From Oreohelix idahoensis (lineage: Eukaryota > Mollusca > Gastropoda > Stylommatophora > Oreohelicidae): a stretch of 64,000 bases of DNA. Location of the stretch: NCBI GenBank assembly GCA_024509875.1, contig JAMPIV010022915.1, forward strand, positions 186,001 through 250,000, in the 5' to 3' direction. The notes below the pieces were generated by a model. The model did not search any database. It worked only from the letters and a program-made list of their open reading frames with translations, and was not told the origin of the DNA. Positions 13,325 through 25,232 of this stretch are shown here, piece by piece; the stretch's first letter is position 1, and every line of letters begins with the position of its first letter. Made by a program: the position numbers and the translations under genes.

Positions 13325-15325
13325 TCAGCGAATGGGATTTTGCGAGGCCAGTCGGCACTGACGCCTTCCGTTTCCGTGTGAACCTGACCTTGCTTCCGCA
13401 ATTCGCTGTGCCTGTTTATGGTCCGGAAAATTATCCGCACCTGTTGTGAGTTTCGGCCCCCGCCTGAACTCACTGGCCACTGCGTAGATAATCCGCCTGT
13501 TACATGCAGTGTAATCATTGATGGGCTCAGGCTGCTTACGTATATATTTACCTGTCACGGGCGTGGCCTTGAATAACCCTCTATAGCTGCAGTGTATAGG
13601 GATTTTTCGCGCGCGTGTAACCCTAGTTGGCAAATAAAGCCGTTCGTTGGCCGAAGAAATGCTAGCATTTTTCTTCTGCCTCTCCACACCTACTCCGCTG
13701 TTTCGGCGGGAGCATTGATCAATCTTCAGACCTGTGCCGTCTAAAGGCGGGTCTGGAGCTTTCCTTGCCTTGCCAGTCACAACTCTGGCTTGGTCAACGG
13801 AAATGATCAAGTTGTTCTGTAATGGCCTGGCGGAGGCGACTACTTTGCTGTCCATCAGTGGGGTTGAGACCACTGGAATAATGCGATTTGAATGAGAAAA
13901 CTCTGCTGCCTGAAGCAAAGAGTAATCGATCGCATTCTGGGGTTCTACTAAATCATAACAGATCTCCGTAGCTTCTATCCGTGAAGACAGATAGGTAATA
14001 TCTGCGAGTTGCAGAGTTTGTTGAGTCGCTTTCCCATTACTAGCATGACGTGAGCCAAGGCTCTCAACAATGGCTCCTTGTACAGTAGTAAGGCAGCTTT
14101 TCTCACTGTCTTCTGCCCTGAGAAGTGTGAGAGACTCAAATGGAATACCAGGGATCCCTTCGCCTGGAACCCTGTGTCCACCATAAACGTCAACTTTGCC
14201 CTCCCCTGAGGAAGTTACTGGCGTCAGTTGAACTTTGTCCTGCAATGCGAGATCCACTTCCTGGTTGACAGGCCCCGCAGACTGCATGCAAAAGACTGGA
14301 CGGTTTGAGATCCCGTTTGATCGCGAAGTGCCCGAGAGAAAACTCTCGGTGTGTTTTTCCAAAGTTCCTTGGAACGGTTTGGAAAGTTTAACCCTTTTAG
14401 CAGGCGACTTATTCTTGCACCTTTTAAGCTCAGGGTGATAAGAGGAGCGGCGCCTCTTTCCTACGATCGTTGAGTTGGAGGGATACGCCTCTGCATATGG
14501 TTTTTCGCTGTCCGGCCGGGAATCTTGCGAAATATAACGTGATAGGGTGTGGCTCCCTTTTCTCGACGTCACGTGTCGGTTAGGTGCTGCTCGGTCTGGA
14601 GCGTGAGAGGCTCGGGGTTCGCCGCTTGCCAGACGGGAACAATCCGTATTACAATGCTTGTTAGCACCTGTCTCACCTTTGTGCAGTTTCCATGCCTGGG
14701 AACGTTGCGTAATTTTTTTTCCCGTGGCTTTAGGTCTGCTGTCCCGACGTAAATTCTTTCCTTGTTTGGGCTTCGGATCCAAGTCCAAAGGAAAGTCAAT
14801 TTTCTGGAGTTGGGGTTCGGTTTTAGCAGGCAAGTTTTCTTTCATGGGCGCAAGGTTTGCAGGGGCGTTGACCGTTAAGGGCACAGTAGAAGGGGAAGTA
14901 GAGTGACTACATTTAGTATCTGTTTCCACCCTCCGAATTTGGCTATCCAGTTCATTCATTCTGATTTGGTGTAGCCTGCTCCTTTCTTGGCTTTCTCTGT
15001 CCCTTTCTTGGCGCTCTATTTCCCATTGCTTGTCCCGTTCTTGTTGCTCCATTTCCAATTTCTTGTCCCGTTCTTGTCTTTGCTTTTCCCTTTGCTTCTC
15101 ATCTTCTATCACTTCTTCTACATACTGTCGGGTGAATGCTTCACTCTCCCCAGTTTGTTTACAGGACCATGCCAAGATTAAACGGCTGTCAAACCAATTG
15201 TCTACCTCGTATTGATCCTGCAGGCTTACTGCAAATTCTAGAAAGGGCTGGATTTCGCTATCCTTGTACTCCATGTACTTAGCTACCTCGAGGGCAATCC
15301 TATGCACTTTATCTAGATCGGCCAT
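13325..15325 (-). CDS. Gag-like ORF of element C
   Basis: An intact frame of about 666 codons, starting at MADLDKV. The Met seven codons upstream (15346) is an alternative; the downstream one is preferred because the gags of A and B also start MADL/MAEL. Residues 1-75 are a possible helical head. About 80-145 form a strongly charged coiled coil of KQRERDKK/ERQERD repeats. The remainder is basic and Ser/Pro-rich, including KRRRSSYHPELKRCKNKS. I find no major-homology-like capsid region, CCHC knuckle or DSG/DTG protease motif. The layout of short head, long charged coil and disordered tail resembles the gags of A, B and D. Presumably it supplies particle or RNA-binding function while enzymes come in trans. 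Confidence 0.75.
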   Translation of the reverse strand: MADLDKVHRIALEVAKYMEYKDSEIQPFLEFAVSLQDQYEVDNWFDSRLILAWSCKQTGESEAFTRQYVEEVIEDEKQREKQRQERDKKLEMEQQERDKQWEIERQERDRESQERSRLHQIRMNELDSQIRRVETDTKCSHSTSPSTVPLTVNAPANLAPMKENLPAKTEPQLQKIDFPLDLDPKPKQGKNLRRDSRPKATGKKITQRSQAWKLHKGETGANKHCNTDCSRLASGEPRASHAPDRAAPNRHVTSRKGSHTLSRYISQDSRPDSEKPYAEAYPSNSTIVGKRRRSSYHPELKRCKNKSPAKRVKLSKPFQGTLEKHTESFLSGTSRSNGISNRPVFCMQSAGPVNQEVDLALQDKVQLTPVTSSGEGKVDVYGGHRVPGEGIPGIPFESLTLLRAEDSEKSCLTTVQGAIVESLGSRHASNGKATQQTLQLADITYLSSRIEATEICYDLVEPQNAIDYSLLQAAEFSHSNRIIPVVSTPLMDSKVVASARPLQNNLIISVDQARVVTGKARKAPDPPLDGTGLKIDQCSRRNSGVGVERQKKNASISSANERLYLPTRVTRARKIPIHCSYRGLFKATPVTGKYIRKQPEPINDYTACNRRIIYAVASEFRRGPKLTTGADNFPDHKQAQRIAEARSGSHGNGRRQCRLASQNPIR

Positions 15326-16006
15326 TATATCAGGGTGAGCAAACACTATAGAAGAATAGAACCTAGAGATCTTAGTTACCTAGTCCACTAGGTGCTGATT
15401 AACTTAATAATCAATAAAATCTAGGCTAGCCTGGGAACTTTAAAAAACAAGAAAGTTTGTAGCTACTCTGATTGCGACAAGCAAAGACCCCAAAAAACTC
15501 CAAAAAATGTAAGTGATGTAAAACTTCTTACTATCACTTCACCCCAGTTCTGTCAGTACTAAGCTATTGAGAGGATTGGTTACTATCGTCCGAATGAACA
15601 CCCTCCCTTGGTACAAATGCAAGCTAGTAACTGACTATCTGTAGCTTCTTATCTCAGATTAAAGAGCTACTCCTGAAAAAAATATTAACCCTTAAAAATT
15701 TTTTTTTCTGACTTTTACAACAATAGTCGTCAGATTTGTCAACCAAAAACTCAGCAGTGATACCATCAACCTTTACCAGCTGTCTCATGTGTAGCATGAA
15801 CAATAAATGTAACTTAATATTTATGATTGCTGTGGAGAAAAAACGCTGTTCCGACTTCCACCCAAAAGAAATAGTTCGATATGTCTAGGGGAAAGAAATT
15901 CCTATAATCTGCCGAACACTAAACTCTAAGAATCAGAATAGAATCTTGTGAGAGATTCATCCTCGGATCGAGCACATATTAAATGTCGTACTAGATGGGT
16001 TCTAGA

Positions 16007-16024
16007 ATCTCGGACGGGCTCCCA
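16007..16024 (-). promoter_or_regulatory. Primer-binding site of element C (tRNA-Pro-like)
   Basis: The minus strand reads TGGGAGCCCGTCCGAGAT two bases after the 5' LTR. It differs at 3 of 18 positions from the tRNA-Pro primer site TGGGGGCTCGTCCGGGAT found intact in element B. Confidence 0.8.
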
Positions 16025-16026
16025 TT

Positions 16027-18049
16027 TGTCGTGGTTGAGTTAGAGTGTAGAGTATTTGTCGAGTTGGACAACTGTAGTGAAATCGACAAGGGATAGTGGA
16101 CTGACAGAGTTATAGATTACACTTTAGATAAGGTGTAAATAGGAGATGGACTTGAGACAACCTGGAAGAAGATTTATTCAAATGATCTCTCTCTCCAAGC
16201 CTCAACTCACTTATGTCTGTCTAAGCATCTCCTGCTCTCAACTCTTTTCTCTTATCATACATAGAGATTATAGTAAAGAGCTAAAAATACAAATATGGAT
16301 GGAAAGGTCGTGAACAGCGCATTAATAAATGTGTAAAATTTATTAAAGAAGAAAAGCATGAAAATAATGCATATCATCACAACAACATAAAATTACATCA
16401 ATAATCAAATATTCATCAATAATCATATACACCAACAGCCACACACACAGATCACCATTCATAAAACCTGTAGAACACAAAGAGATAAATAATCGAGTGA
16501 CAGTCCTTCGGTTTTCGGGGACCAGCTGAAGTAACTCCAGTAAGTGGTGTTTTCGTATATATCCTCCATCGGTGATGGAATTAACCTGAATAACATCACT
16601 GTATAGGCGCTATCGTTGGTGACCCCCCCCTACTGGCGCGAGTTGGGCTGGGGGACGCTGTTTATCTCCTGCTGACCAACTGATTGAACTGGGCGACAGC
16701 CTGTCTGCTTTTCGGGGACCAAATGTACTAGCTCCAGGAAGTGAATTACTTGTAGATCCTTCGTGAGGGACTAGCCTACAAAACTTTCTTTGTTGGTGCT
16801 AAACGTTGGTGACTCCCCTTATAGCGTGAGTGGGGCTGGAACTCTGTCCATAGATGGCTGCTCATACGTGCGAGGTTTTAAGTATCCAGGAAATACACCA
16901 GAAGAAGTCACTTGAGGACAAAGAGACCCAGGCGCGCTTATCCGGCGCAAGGCTCCGCTTGGCTGTAAATCCTGTTTAAACTGGTTTGGCTGTGGTTTGC
17001 TGAGTGCCCCGTTTAGGCACAAAAAAGGCGGGTGATATGGAATTCTGCTATAGGCATGCTGAGCGGGTTTGATATTCTGGAAGCCGCAATGCTCTGGCTG
17101 GTAATCCAATAGGCGAGTAGAGAACTACTACTGCGTTTGGCGATTCCAGATTTAGCGTTGGCTCCGTTGCACTGCGTGAGCTTAACTTGGCGTTGACAAA
17201 AAGGGGTTTTGATTCAGGAACGGGGTTGACGATTCGTTGCTAGATGTATACAGAAACCCTCTAGATCGAAGAGTATATGACTTTCTTCGCCTGACTGAAG
17301 TCTGCTCTAGCGATTCGGTCTTCCTGAAACCCGAAAAATGACTAGAACATAGGCAAACACATTCTAGTACTGTGTTAAAGTTTGCCTTATCTCATGATGG
17401 TCATCTACGGGCCAGGAAAATTTACGAATGTCTTTGTCTATTAAAACCAGTCTACTCTTATAGATCACAAGGGACGCTCCCCCCGAACACCTGGCGTGCG
17501 TATTTCTACAGAAGTTCGGCGAAAGACGTAATCTAGAGTAAGACAAAAGAAATCGTGCGAAAGTTCCCCAGGTAGAGAAATGCATAACATTATGCTCTAT
17601 CTTGTCTAAGGGGCGAAAACCCAAAGACTGACCGCGGGTTGTTATCTTCCCCTGAAACAGATCACACTCGTTACCCAGGCCTCAAAGGGTACCAGCCGCT
17701 CGTCATCAAACGTTTTAAAGCGACCAGAGAAATTCCCCTGTTGGGACCACAGAGGGTACCCGCCGCTAACGAACCGTTTCTTTCACAGAAACCGTCTTGG
17801 CTCGTTCTAACACTTAAAGCGGACCCGAGAAATGTTTCTCTGGTCGAACAGGTGCGTTTAGATAACATTACGTCTAGCGTTAGCTGACCGCAGCTGGCCA
17901 GCGTAAACAACCTCGGGTGGGGTTGAGAAGGTGAAAAAATGTAGGTAGAATATGAAAGAAACGAAAATACAAAATGTCTCGGAAAACAGAACATTAAAAG
18001 AGTAATAACATTATGGACAAGATGGTAAAATAAATTATCTTTCACGTGA
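16027..18049 (-). repeat. 5' LTR of element C
   Basis: Near-identical to 11108-13138. Its outer edge at 18049 abuts the 3' remnant of gene copy 1 and lacks the terminal TG of the LTR. Confidence 0.92.
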
Positions 18050-18918
18050 ATAATGGTAATGCGTTACCGTCAATTCCAGTTGGTCACGCAGTTCATATGA
18101 AAGAAACTTATTAAACAAAAAGCAGCTTTTGAAGTGTATAAACTACGTTCATCATCATTGGTCATTTTGCGGTGACTTAAAAGTGGTCGCTCTTTTGCTT
18201 GGACTACAGGGTGGATACACCAAGTACTGTTGCTTTCTCTGTGAGTGGGATAGCCGTGCACGAAGTGACCATTACATCAGAAGACATTGGCCAATCAGGC
18301 AGTCATGCAGCCTGGCAGTAAGAAAGTTGAGAACCCAGCACTTGTCGACACCAGCAAGATTTTGTTGCCACCCTTGCACATTAAGCTGGGTCTCATGAAA
18401 AACTTTGTCAAGGCAATGGAGAAAACAAATGAGGCTTTCAAATACCTCATCAGAAAATTTCCAAACTGAGTGAAGCTAAAATAAAAGAGGGAGTATCTGT
18501 TGGTCCGCAAATTCGAAAACTTCTTCATGATGACGAGTTTCTTTGCGTGTTGCATGGCAAGGAAAAAGCAGCATGGCTAGCATTTAAGTCAGTGGGGACA
18601 ATTTTCTTGGAAACAACAGATCTGATAATTACAATGAAATTGTAGAAAATCTCATTCTGAAGTATAAGAGTCTTGGCTGCAACATGTCTTTAAAAATTCA
18701 TTTTCTGGATTCTCATCTGGATTTCTTTACGTCAAACTCTGGAGCGGTCAGTGATGAGCATGGTGAACGATTTACCAGGACACTGCTGCTATGGAGACAA
18801 GATATTAAGGCAATTGGAGCCCTTCAATGCTTGCTGATTACTGTTGGACTGTGACAAGAGACACCTCATCGATTGACTACAAGAAGCAAGCAAAGAGAGC
18901 TCGAACAGCGACTGAATA
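18050..18918 (+). pseudogene. Multicopy zinc-finger-type repeat gene, copy 1, 3' part
   Basis: Several frames together match the C-terminal half of copy 2: PSIPVGHAVHMKETY; GGYTKYCCFLCEWDSRAR (Cys-Cys-X2-Cys); ILLPPLHIKLGLMKNFVKAM (about 18357-18420); CNMSLKIHFLDSHLDFF; VSDEHGERF; and a basic end KKQAKRARTATE before TAA. Several frameshifts and stops separate them. The stretch between the 5' module and PSIPVGH, roughly 110-130 codons judging from copy 2, is missing. The gene is therefore both split by element C and internally deleted. Confidence 0.82.
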
Positions 18919-19593
18919 ATGACGGAATGGGTTCAAATGTTCCTTTTTAAAACATGATATGTGAACTTTAAATAATGTTTTTATTTTTTTCTATCATTTT
19001 ATGTTGAAATATCAATTAATTGAGTATGTAACCACAATTTTTATAATGCTAAAGTAAACTAGCTGTTCACCCCAGAGAATTAAACAAGCATACATTATTT
19101 GTATTACTGTAATGTAAATTCATCATTTTAAAAAAAACCAGAGCCAATTGGTGAATTTCATTATGATATTTGAAATCAGCATGTCAAAATCAATAAGAAA
19201 TGGTATATTTAATTTCAGGTACAAATAACTTTTGAAAATTTATTGACTAGTGTTATCAGAGGCAACTAATTTGAGGTTGACAATGGAGCTGGCAATCTCA
19301 TAGCACAAAAAGAATTGCAACATAAACTACCGCTGCTTGAGCACATGAGTCCTTGGTGCAGTCTTCCAGTAAGAGGACAAGCAGCAGTGATGATACCTTG
19401 CTCCATAGGCATCGAAAATGAAAATAGTTATAACGACTGTAGTAGCTTCACTTTTGCCATTAACCGCTGCAGGACATTACAGTTGCCTGCGTGACCCAGC
19501 AAAGATTGTGTGGGAGTTAATCCACCTCTCTCCTGCAGTTTTAGCACCAATTAAATCTTTTATGGTGGTCTCCGTGGGCCCTTCATTTAAGCA
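18919..19593. other. Unassigned AT-rich DNA
   Basis: No repeat or coding signal recognised. Confidence 0.4.
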
Positions 19594-19619
19594 CAGTGGT
19601 TCTCAAAATGCAGTTCTCT

Positions 19620-20159
19620 AACAGCTGATGGTCTCCTAGCAACAGCGATGCTGTCCATTTGTGGTTAATTCTAAAATATTAACCAAGGCGGTTATAGCCA
19701 TAACATAGAATAACTCTGAGTTTAGAGATTCTTATTATCTCTTTCACTGTTGAAAAAGTATGCGACATAGATATTTTTATATGTAATAATATAAACTTTA
19801 ATAAAACAATTGCAAAATATGTATATTTGTATATAAATAAATAAAGGAAATTTTATGTTTTCTATTTTTCTATTTCTTTATTTCTTGGCGTGTGCATGCT
19901 ACCTACCTATTTGTGAGTATTAATTATTTATGTTTGTATTTAAGAATACCCATGTTGATAAAATATTTGCAAAATGTGAACAATGATAATCGTAACGGGA
20001 GGCATGAAGACAATACTTATTAAATAACTCGAAAAGATTACATACCTTCAACTAATGGAGGATAGAAGAGATAGCAGGGCTCAGCAACAAGCTGAGAAAT
20101 TCAGGAGACTTACAGTTCATCAAATGCCTTTGGTCCTTGGCCGCTGAGTGACAAAAAAA
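19620..20159. other. Unassigned AT-rich DNA
   Basis: No repeat or coding signal recognised. Confidence 0.4.
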
Positions 20160-20655
20160 TCAGTTACCATCACGCCTGGTGGCGTCTTGTAGGGCAGCAA
20201 CAAACTGTCTCCACTTTATTCTGTAGGCTGTCATTCTTCATGTGGTGCCCCAGCTCTGGTTCTTGGTTAGCATCTCTACATCCACAGATCTGATCCGTCA
20301 AATGCCAGGGAGAATAAATGAATTCAGTACAAAAGACGACATAAAGGAAGGGCAGAATGTCAGACGGGCCTGCGTGCCCAACGTTCAACCCTTTGAAAAA
20401 AGAAATTCGTTCGTTCGTTTTCTGCTGGGTGGCTTTTGGCCATTCTTGCTTTTGGCCGTGGTGGCTTTTGGCCGTGGTGGCTTTTGGCCGTCCTTGTTTT
20501 TGCGTTCCTCCTGGAGTCCATACCATGGCAGGTCTGGTGATGGTGTCAGGGTCTCTACTAAGGTTGTGGCCAACCCAACTCCAGCGTCTACCCGGTATAA
20601 TGGTGCGCATGTCTTCTTGGTGGCTCCGAGTTAGCAGTTGGTGATGGTGTTCGGC
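20160..20655 (-). mobile_element. LINE 3' end carrying an internal 16-bp repeat
   Basis: The minus strand encodes RTIIPGRRWSWVGHNLSRDP, TITRPAMVWTPGGTQKQGRP and, near the end in another frame, WRQFVAALQDATRRDGN followed by TGA. This is the tail of a non-LTR reverse transcriptase. Between these parts a GGCTTTTGGCCGTGGT 16-bp motif is repeated 3-4 times (about 20431-20490). The 3' terminus carries a GACGCC...GGCGT hairpin that recurs at 41525-41560. Frameshifted and dead. Confidence 0.7.
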
Positions 20656-20839
20656 CAAAAAAAAATCGAAGAATTTTCCTTAGGCACTTTGTGTGGAAAC
20701 AGGACAGTTTGGATATGTCCTTTTTTGTTACTTTCTATCATTCTGCATCATACAGAAGTGCGATAGAATAAATACTCTTGGAAGGGGAAGACTCACGCGA
20801 AGCAATTTTGCAGCATCAACCACAACAAAGATGAGAGCA

Positions 20840-21395
20840 GATCCCATAAATACGGTATCGACAACAAAACACACATCTACACCGCACACAAACTCCCAGT
20901 ATGGAAACAATAACGCTTCCCTGAAATAATAGAAAACATCTCTGGAATTGAGAGAAAGAAGATGCAGACTGCAACAGTGAGAAAATTCATAACGATAAAA
21001 GACATAGAGAAACATTACCCAAGCAAATCTTGACCCATGTACACGGATGGATCAGCAACAAATGCAACAGTTGATGTAAGTTTAGGAGTCTTTCTGAGCC
21101 TAGCGCTAATACACCAAAACTGCTGTCCGTGGCAACAGGAAAATTCTGAAATACCTTCAAAGCAGTTGCAAAGGCCTTGAAAACTGTATCAGGGGTTCTA
21201 ATGACAGAAGAAAGGAGCCTGAGACAAGCAGCTCTTTTCACATTAATTGCAACGCTGAAGAGACAGAATAATGCAAACCTGTAATGCTTCACAAACTATG
21301 TCAGGGATTCAAAATAGTTGTGATATATAGGATCCCATCTCATTGCAACATCCCTGGCAATGAAAAGGCTGACAGACTGGCAAAGGAAAGTGGAA
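20840..21395 (+). mobile_element. Decayed LINE RNase H domain
   Basis: The plus strand encodes FPEIIENISGIERKKMQTAT, then VYTDGSATNA with the first RNase H Asp (about 21037), and after stops and frameshifts YRIPSHCNIPGNEKADRLAK with the last catalytic Asp (about 21330-21385). These are the opening and closing motifs of the RNase H domain found in Jockey/I-type LINEs. The sequence passes without a break into the 36-bp minisatellite, whose unit is the segment just after ADRLAKE. Confidence 0.78.
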
Positions 21396-21687
21396 CAAGC
21401 ACAACTTTCTAAGAGGCAAAGGAAGGTGGAACAAGCACAACTTTCTAAGAGGCAAAGGAAGGTGGAACAAGCACAACTTTCTAAGAGGCAAAGGAAGGTG
21501 GAACAAGCACAACTTTCTAAGAGGCAAAGGAAGGTGGAACAAGCACAACTTTCTAAGAAACAAAGGAAGGTGGAACAAGCACAACTTTCTAAGAGGCAAA
21601 GGAAGGTGGAACAAGCACAACTTTCTAAGAGACAAAGGAAGGTGGAACAAGCACAACTTTCTAAGAGACAAAGGAAGGTGGAACAAG
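21372..21687 (+). repeat. 36-bp minisatellite derived from LINE coding sequence (left part)
   Basis: About nine units of 36 bp containing GGCAAAGGAAGGTGGAACAA and GCACAACTTTCTAAGA. The first unit overlaps the RNase H ADRLAKE codons. A perfect open frame of 12-residue repeats, QRKVEQAQLSKR, spans it at 21360-21695. It ends abruptly at element A and resumes at 29665. Confidence 0.93.
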
Positions 21688-23763
21688 TGTCGTGAAATAT
21701 TCTAATCCACATATATAAATTAAAACGTAAATGTAAAGCCTAACAAATAAATTTAATAAAAGGAAAGAAGAATGGTAAAGAACAGTGCTGTCACAATGAC
21801 TATACTCGAAATCCCCCTTTTTTTCTCCTGCGTCTGCTAATTGTAACGTTTCGCGTTGATAGTAAAGGCCTTCGGCAACATACACGCGTTTCCCCAACAC
21901 AATAAAATGTGTACTCCAATTCTAAGAAAAACCTTGAGATACGCAAGATGACCTAGATTTAAAATTCCATTCATGTCTTTTTATACACTACGTTACCTAA
22001 AACGAAAGACAGATGGACTAAAGATAGAAAGAAGGGAGGGCTGAAAGCGGGGACGCAGGAAATACTACCACAGTCGCGCGATACACAATTGCTGCCATCA
22101 CGCGTGTAAGGCCACATGCACTAGTTTTTTTCAAATCGACAGTGAAAAAAAAACACTACTACTACAAGAATCAGGTTTAAAAACATGAAAAATGCTTATT
22201 AGGAAATATGAAATTCTACTGATTTACATCTAAGCTCCTGACTTTAGTATGACATAACAGTGGAAAAGGCAGGACAGGTGGCGGTTCTAAACAACGAAAA
22301 GGAATAAAGAACAAATATACGACTATCTTTGGAAAACACATATTTTGAACGCCGCCATGTAGCTCACTTTAACTTATATATTATTGTACGGCCGGACTTG
22401 CTAACCAAGAATATGTTATGTGTTACGCCTTTATTCTGTTAATAAAATAGTTATGGCCAAAATACAATAGTGGGGGTGCTTGACAGCATGAAATCATTTC
22501 TGCTCATAAAATTTTTTTATAACGTGTTTGAAAAACATTACGTTACGGAAATAGCCTACCATGTTAACTCCTATTTGATTGGCGGGAATGAGATGTAAGA
22601 CTAAACACGATTAGTTGGACTGCAAATACTAGTGTAGTTGTTAGGGGAAACGTGAAAAGGGTAATATTTTTTGAAAAGTAGGTAAACATGGCATGATTGG
22701 TTAGAGCTACCAATATACTCAATTCAGGGCGTCTGTTCCGAGCCACATCTTGTAATAAACCTACTAAGAAACAGTGCGTTGAGCACCAGTGCATATTTTT
22801 TATAAATAAAAGCCTGGGACAGAGGCAGATCGGAAGTTGTGCCCATTCATTGCCAGTCAACGAAACTGTTTATTTTTTCATGAATTGTGGGACTGTGGTT
22901 CTAAAGCTATTGAGCAGTACCTGGTCAGAGCTTTGCTGAATCCAGAGGCGGACAGCATACTCCTTGGTCCATATAGCAAACAGTGAGGTGTCTCCAGAAC
23001 ACAGGGGAGCAATCGAGCAGAGGAGTCTTTTCCTGCCGCCATCACGAAAGTTAAGCCTATGTGGCCAGCGGAGCTCAACATTATGTATACCTCCTTAAAC
23101 TGACATTGTATTAAAATAAGAGGGGAAATTAATTGTTTTAATGAACGGAACTGAGAACATCTCCAATACTAGTTCCAACAGAAATAAACACTTGAAGTCA
23201 TGAAGACAAATAACAACATAGCTTGAAAAAAAACAACACCAGTATTACCTCATATTACTACTACACAACTGACACACATAGGATAAGATTAATAAAATAT
23301 GTCACTACAAGATTCATATTGATAAATTCTGTACATATAACTTGTAATTAAAATTGATTGTGAATTCCTGCTTCACTTTGTATTTGAATCAGGACTCATA
23401 TATATTAATGAAAAGTACTTAATACATATTGATATTTGAAAATTTACCAGTGACTCGTTTAAGATAGTCTCATAGAATGTTTCATGTGTGTGAGTGTCAC
23501 AGTGTTGTCAAGTGTGGTGGAATAAATTAAATTGTTTATCTGTCTGTTGTTGTTGTGACTTACACTTCATCATATACATACCCTAGACATATAACGTAGT
23601 CATCACAATATTCAAGAATAATTCTGACTGAGGTATAAATATGTGGCAGCCAGTAAGGTTATCTGTAAAACACTACACCTATTAGATACAGATACCTTCA
23701 CAGCTGATCTCAGTCAGTACACTAAGTCCCCTATAGATATTTATAAAATCCCACTTTACCACA
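21688..23763 (+). repeat. 5' LTR of element A
   Basis: A 2.08-kb LTR. Compared with the LTRs of B and the solo copy it lacks about 390 bp after GAATTGTG (near 22888). At the place where relatives have ACTATAAATACT it reads ACTGCAAATACT, so the putative TATA box is lost. AATAAA at 22804-22809 is a plausible polyadenylation signal. Confidence 0.9.
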
Positions 23764-23768
23764 TATAT

Positions 23769-23786
23769 TGGGGTCCGGTCCGGGAT
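23769..23786 (+). promoter_or_regulatory. Primer-binding site of element A (degenerate tRNA-Pro)
   Basis: TGGGGTCCGGTCCGGGAT lies 5 bp after the LTR and differs by two substitutions from the perfect tRNA-Pro site at the same position in element B. Confidence 0.85.
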
Positions 23787-23949
23787 ATTGAACTTTCTCC
23801 TGTTATATATATTGGGAATTATAAGAATTCAAAGGTATCCCTGGGTAGAATTAAATAAGGTTAAGCTCTCAGTGCCTGTGGTGTCATTAAATAAATAATT
23901 ATAGATTATATTGTTTAGTTAGATATTATTTACATTTACCTGTTAGAAA

Positions 23950-25232
23950 ATGGCGGAACTGGCCAAATTTCGATCTGCTGCTGTACAGACTGCAAAAGAG
24001 TTATGAATGGACGGGCAAATTATGATTTCTTATGTCACTGCTGAATGTGACAAATATATTGAACGGGAAGAAAGAAGATTAGAAAAAGAGGCCGAAAGAA
24101 AGTTAGAGGCTGAAAAGGAAATTAAGAGGTTGCAGATTGAGGCTGACAAAGAGGCTAAATCATTGGAGGCAGAAAGAGAAGAGAAGAGATTAGCTGCAGA
24201 AAGAGAAGACAAAAGATTGGCTGCAGAAAGGGAAGACAAGCGATTAGCTGCAGAAAGGGAAGCAGAAGATAAAAGATAACAAAGGGAACATGAGTTACGA
24301 CTAAGGGAGTTTGAGTTTCAAGGCCATGCTCCTGAAAATGGTGCCAGTCCCTTTACCTCTGATGCCACTGCTAGCCAGGCAGCCTCAACCTCAGCTATGA
24401 ACTTTCATTTAGATCATTTTGTTGAGAAAGACGATGATATTGAGAGCTATCTTAATAGATATGAACTATTAGCTACCACATATGGGTTAGAAAGAGAAAG
24501 GTGGAGCTTAAAGTTATCTCAAGGACCTCGTGGGGCAGCTTATGAAGTTTTTGCTAAAATGAGCAGAGGTGATCAGGAAAATTATGACATGCTAAAGCAG
24601 GCTCTTTTGTTAACGTATGAAAAGAACGCAGAATTTTATAGGAAAAAATTTAGGAATGCTAAACTACTGTCAGGTGAAACCTATCACCAGTTCTCTGCAC
24701 GAATAGAGACATACTTGGAGAAATGAACTTCTCTGGGGAAAACCCAAGATCTTAAGGAAATGATCCTTATAGAACAATTAAGAGAGTCCATGGCTCCAGA
24801 CCTGAGAAAGTTTCTCATGGAACAAGGTGCAGAGAGGCTGGGTGAGTTGCTAAATGTTGCTGAAAGGTATCAAGCAGCTCAAGCAGAGGTAACAGGTAAT
24901 AAAAAGAAACAGGTGGATAATTTTAGGGCACCACAGAACTTTAATAAATTTGATCCTAGGGATCAAAACAAAGGTAAGCACCAGTTTGATAGGCCACGGT
25001 ATGACAATAAAAATAAAACCCCACAATTCGATGAAAGGAAATATGATGAAAGAAAATCTTTCAACCAAGGAAAAAGGTGGTGTAAAAATTGTCAGATGGA
25101 CAATCATGACACTGACCGTTGCAGAAGGAAACCTGTGTATATGGCCACCCTTCAGGTCAGGTCGACCTCAAGACAGGAGGAGGATATTATGTTGGATACC
25201 ACTCCAGAAGAGATGAGGAAGGCACAGGCTGG
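23950..25232 (+). pseudogene. gag of element A
   Basis: Starts MAELAKFRSAAVQTAKEL, with TGA at codon 19 (24004), TAA after EAEDKR (24277) and TGA after ETYLEK (24724). The last stop is shared with element B. Domains: a charged coiled coil (about 24055-24280) with fewer AEREDKRLA repeats than B; a capsid-like segment DDDIESYLNRYELLATTYGL (from 24433); and a CCHC knuckle Cys-X2-Cys-X4-His-X4-Cys at 25081-25122. It would bind RNA and form particles if intact. Confidence 0.88.

Larger units (their letters stand above)
11108..18049 (-). mobile_element. LTR element C: non-autonomous gag-only retrotransposon (TR-GAG type)
   Basis: Two near-identical 2.03-kb LTRs flank a 2.9-kb interior read on the minus strand. 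In order on that strand: 5' LTR 16027-18049, tRNA-Pro-like primer site, one 670-codon gag-like ORF, polypurine tract, 3' LTR 11108-13138. No protease, reverse transcriptase, RNase H or integrase is present. LTR differences counted by eye are very few, about six substitutions or short indels plus a C-run length change, so the insertion is recent. No clean target duplication is seen, and the outermost bases of the 5' LTR look lost (it begins TCACGTG where the 3' LTR has TGTCACGTG). This fits a deletion at that edge. Confidence 0.9.
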
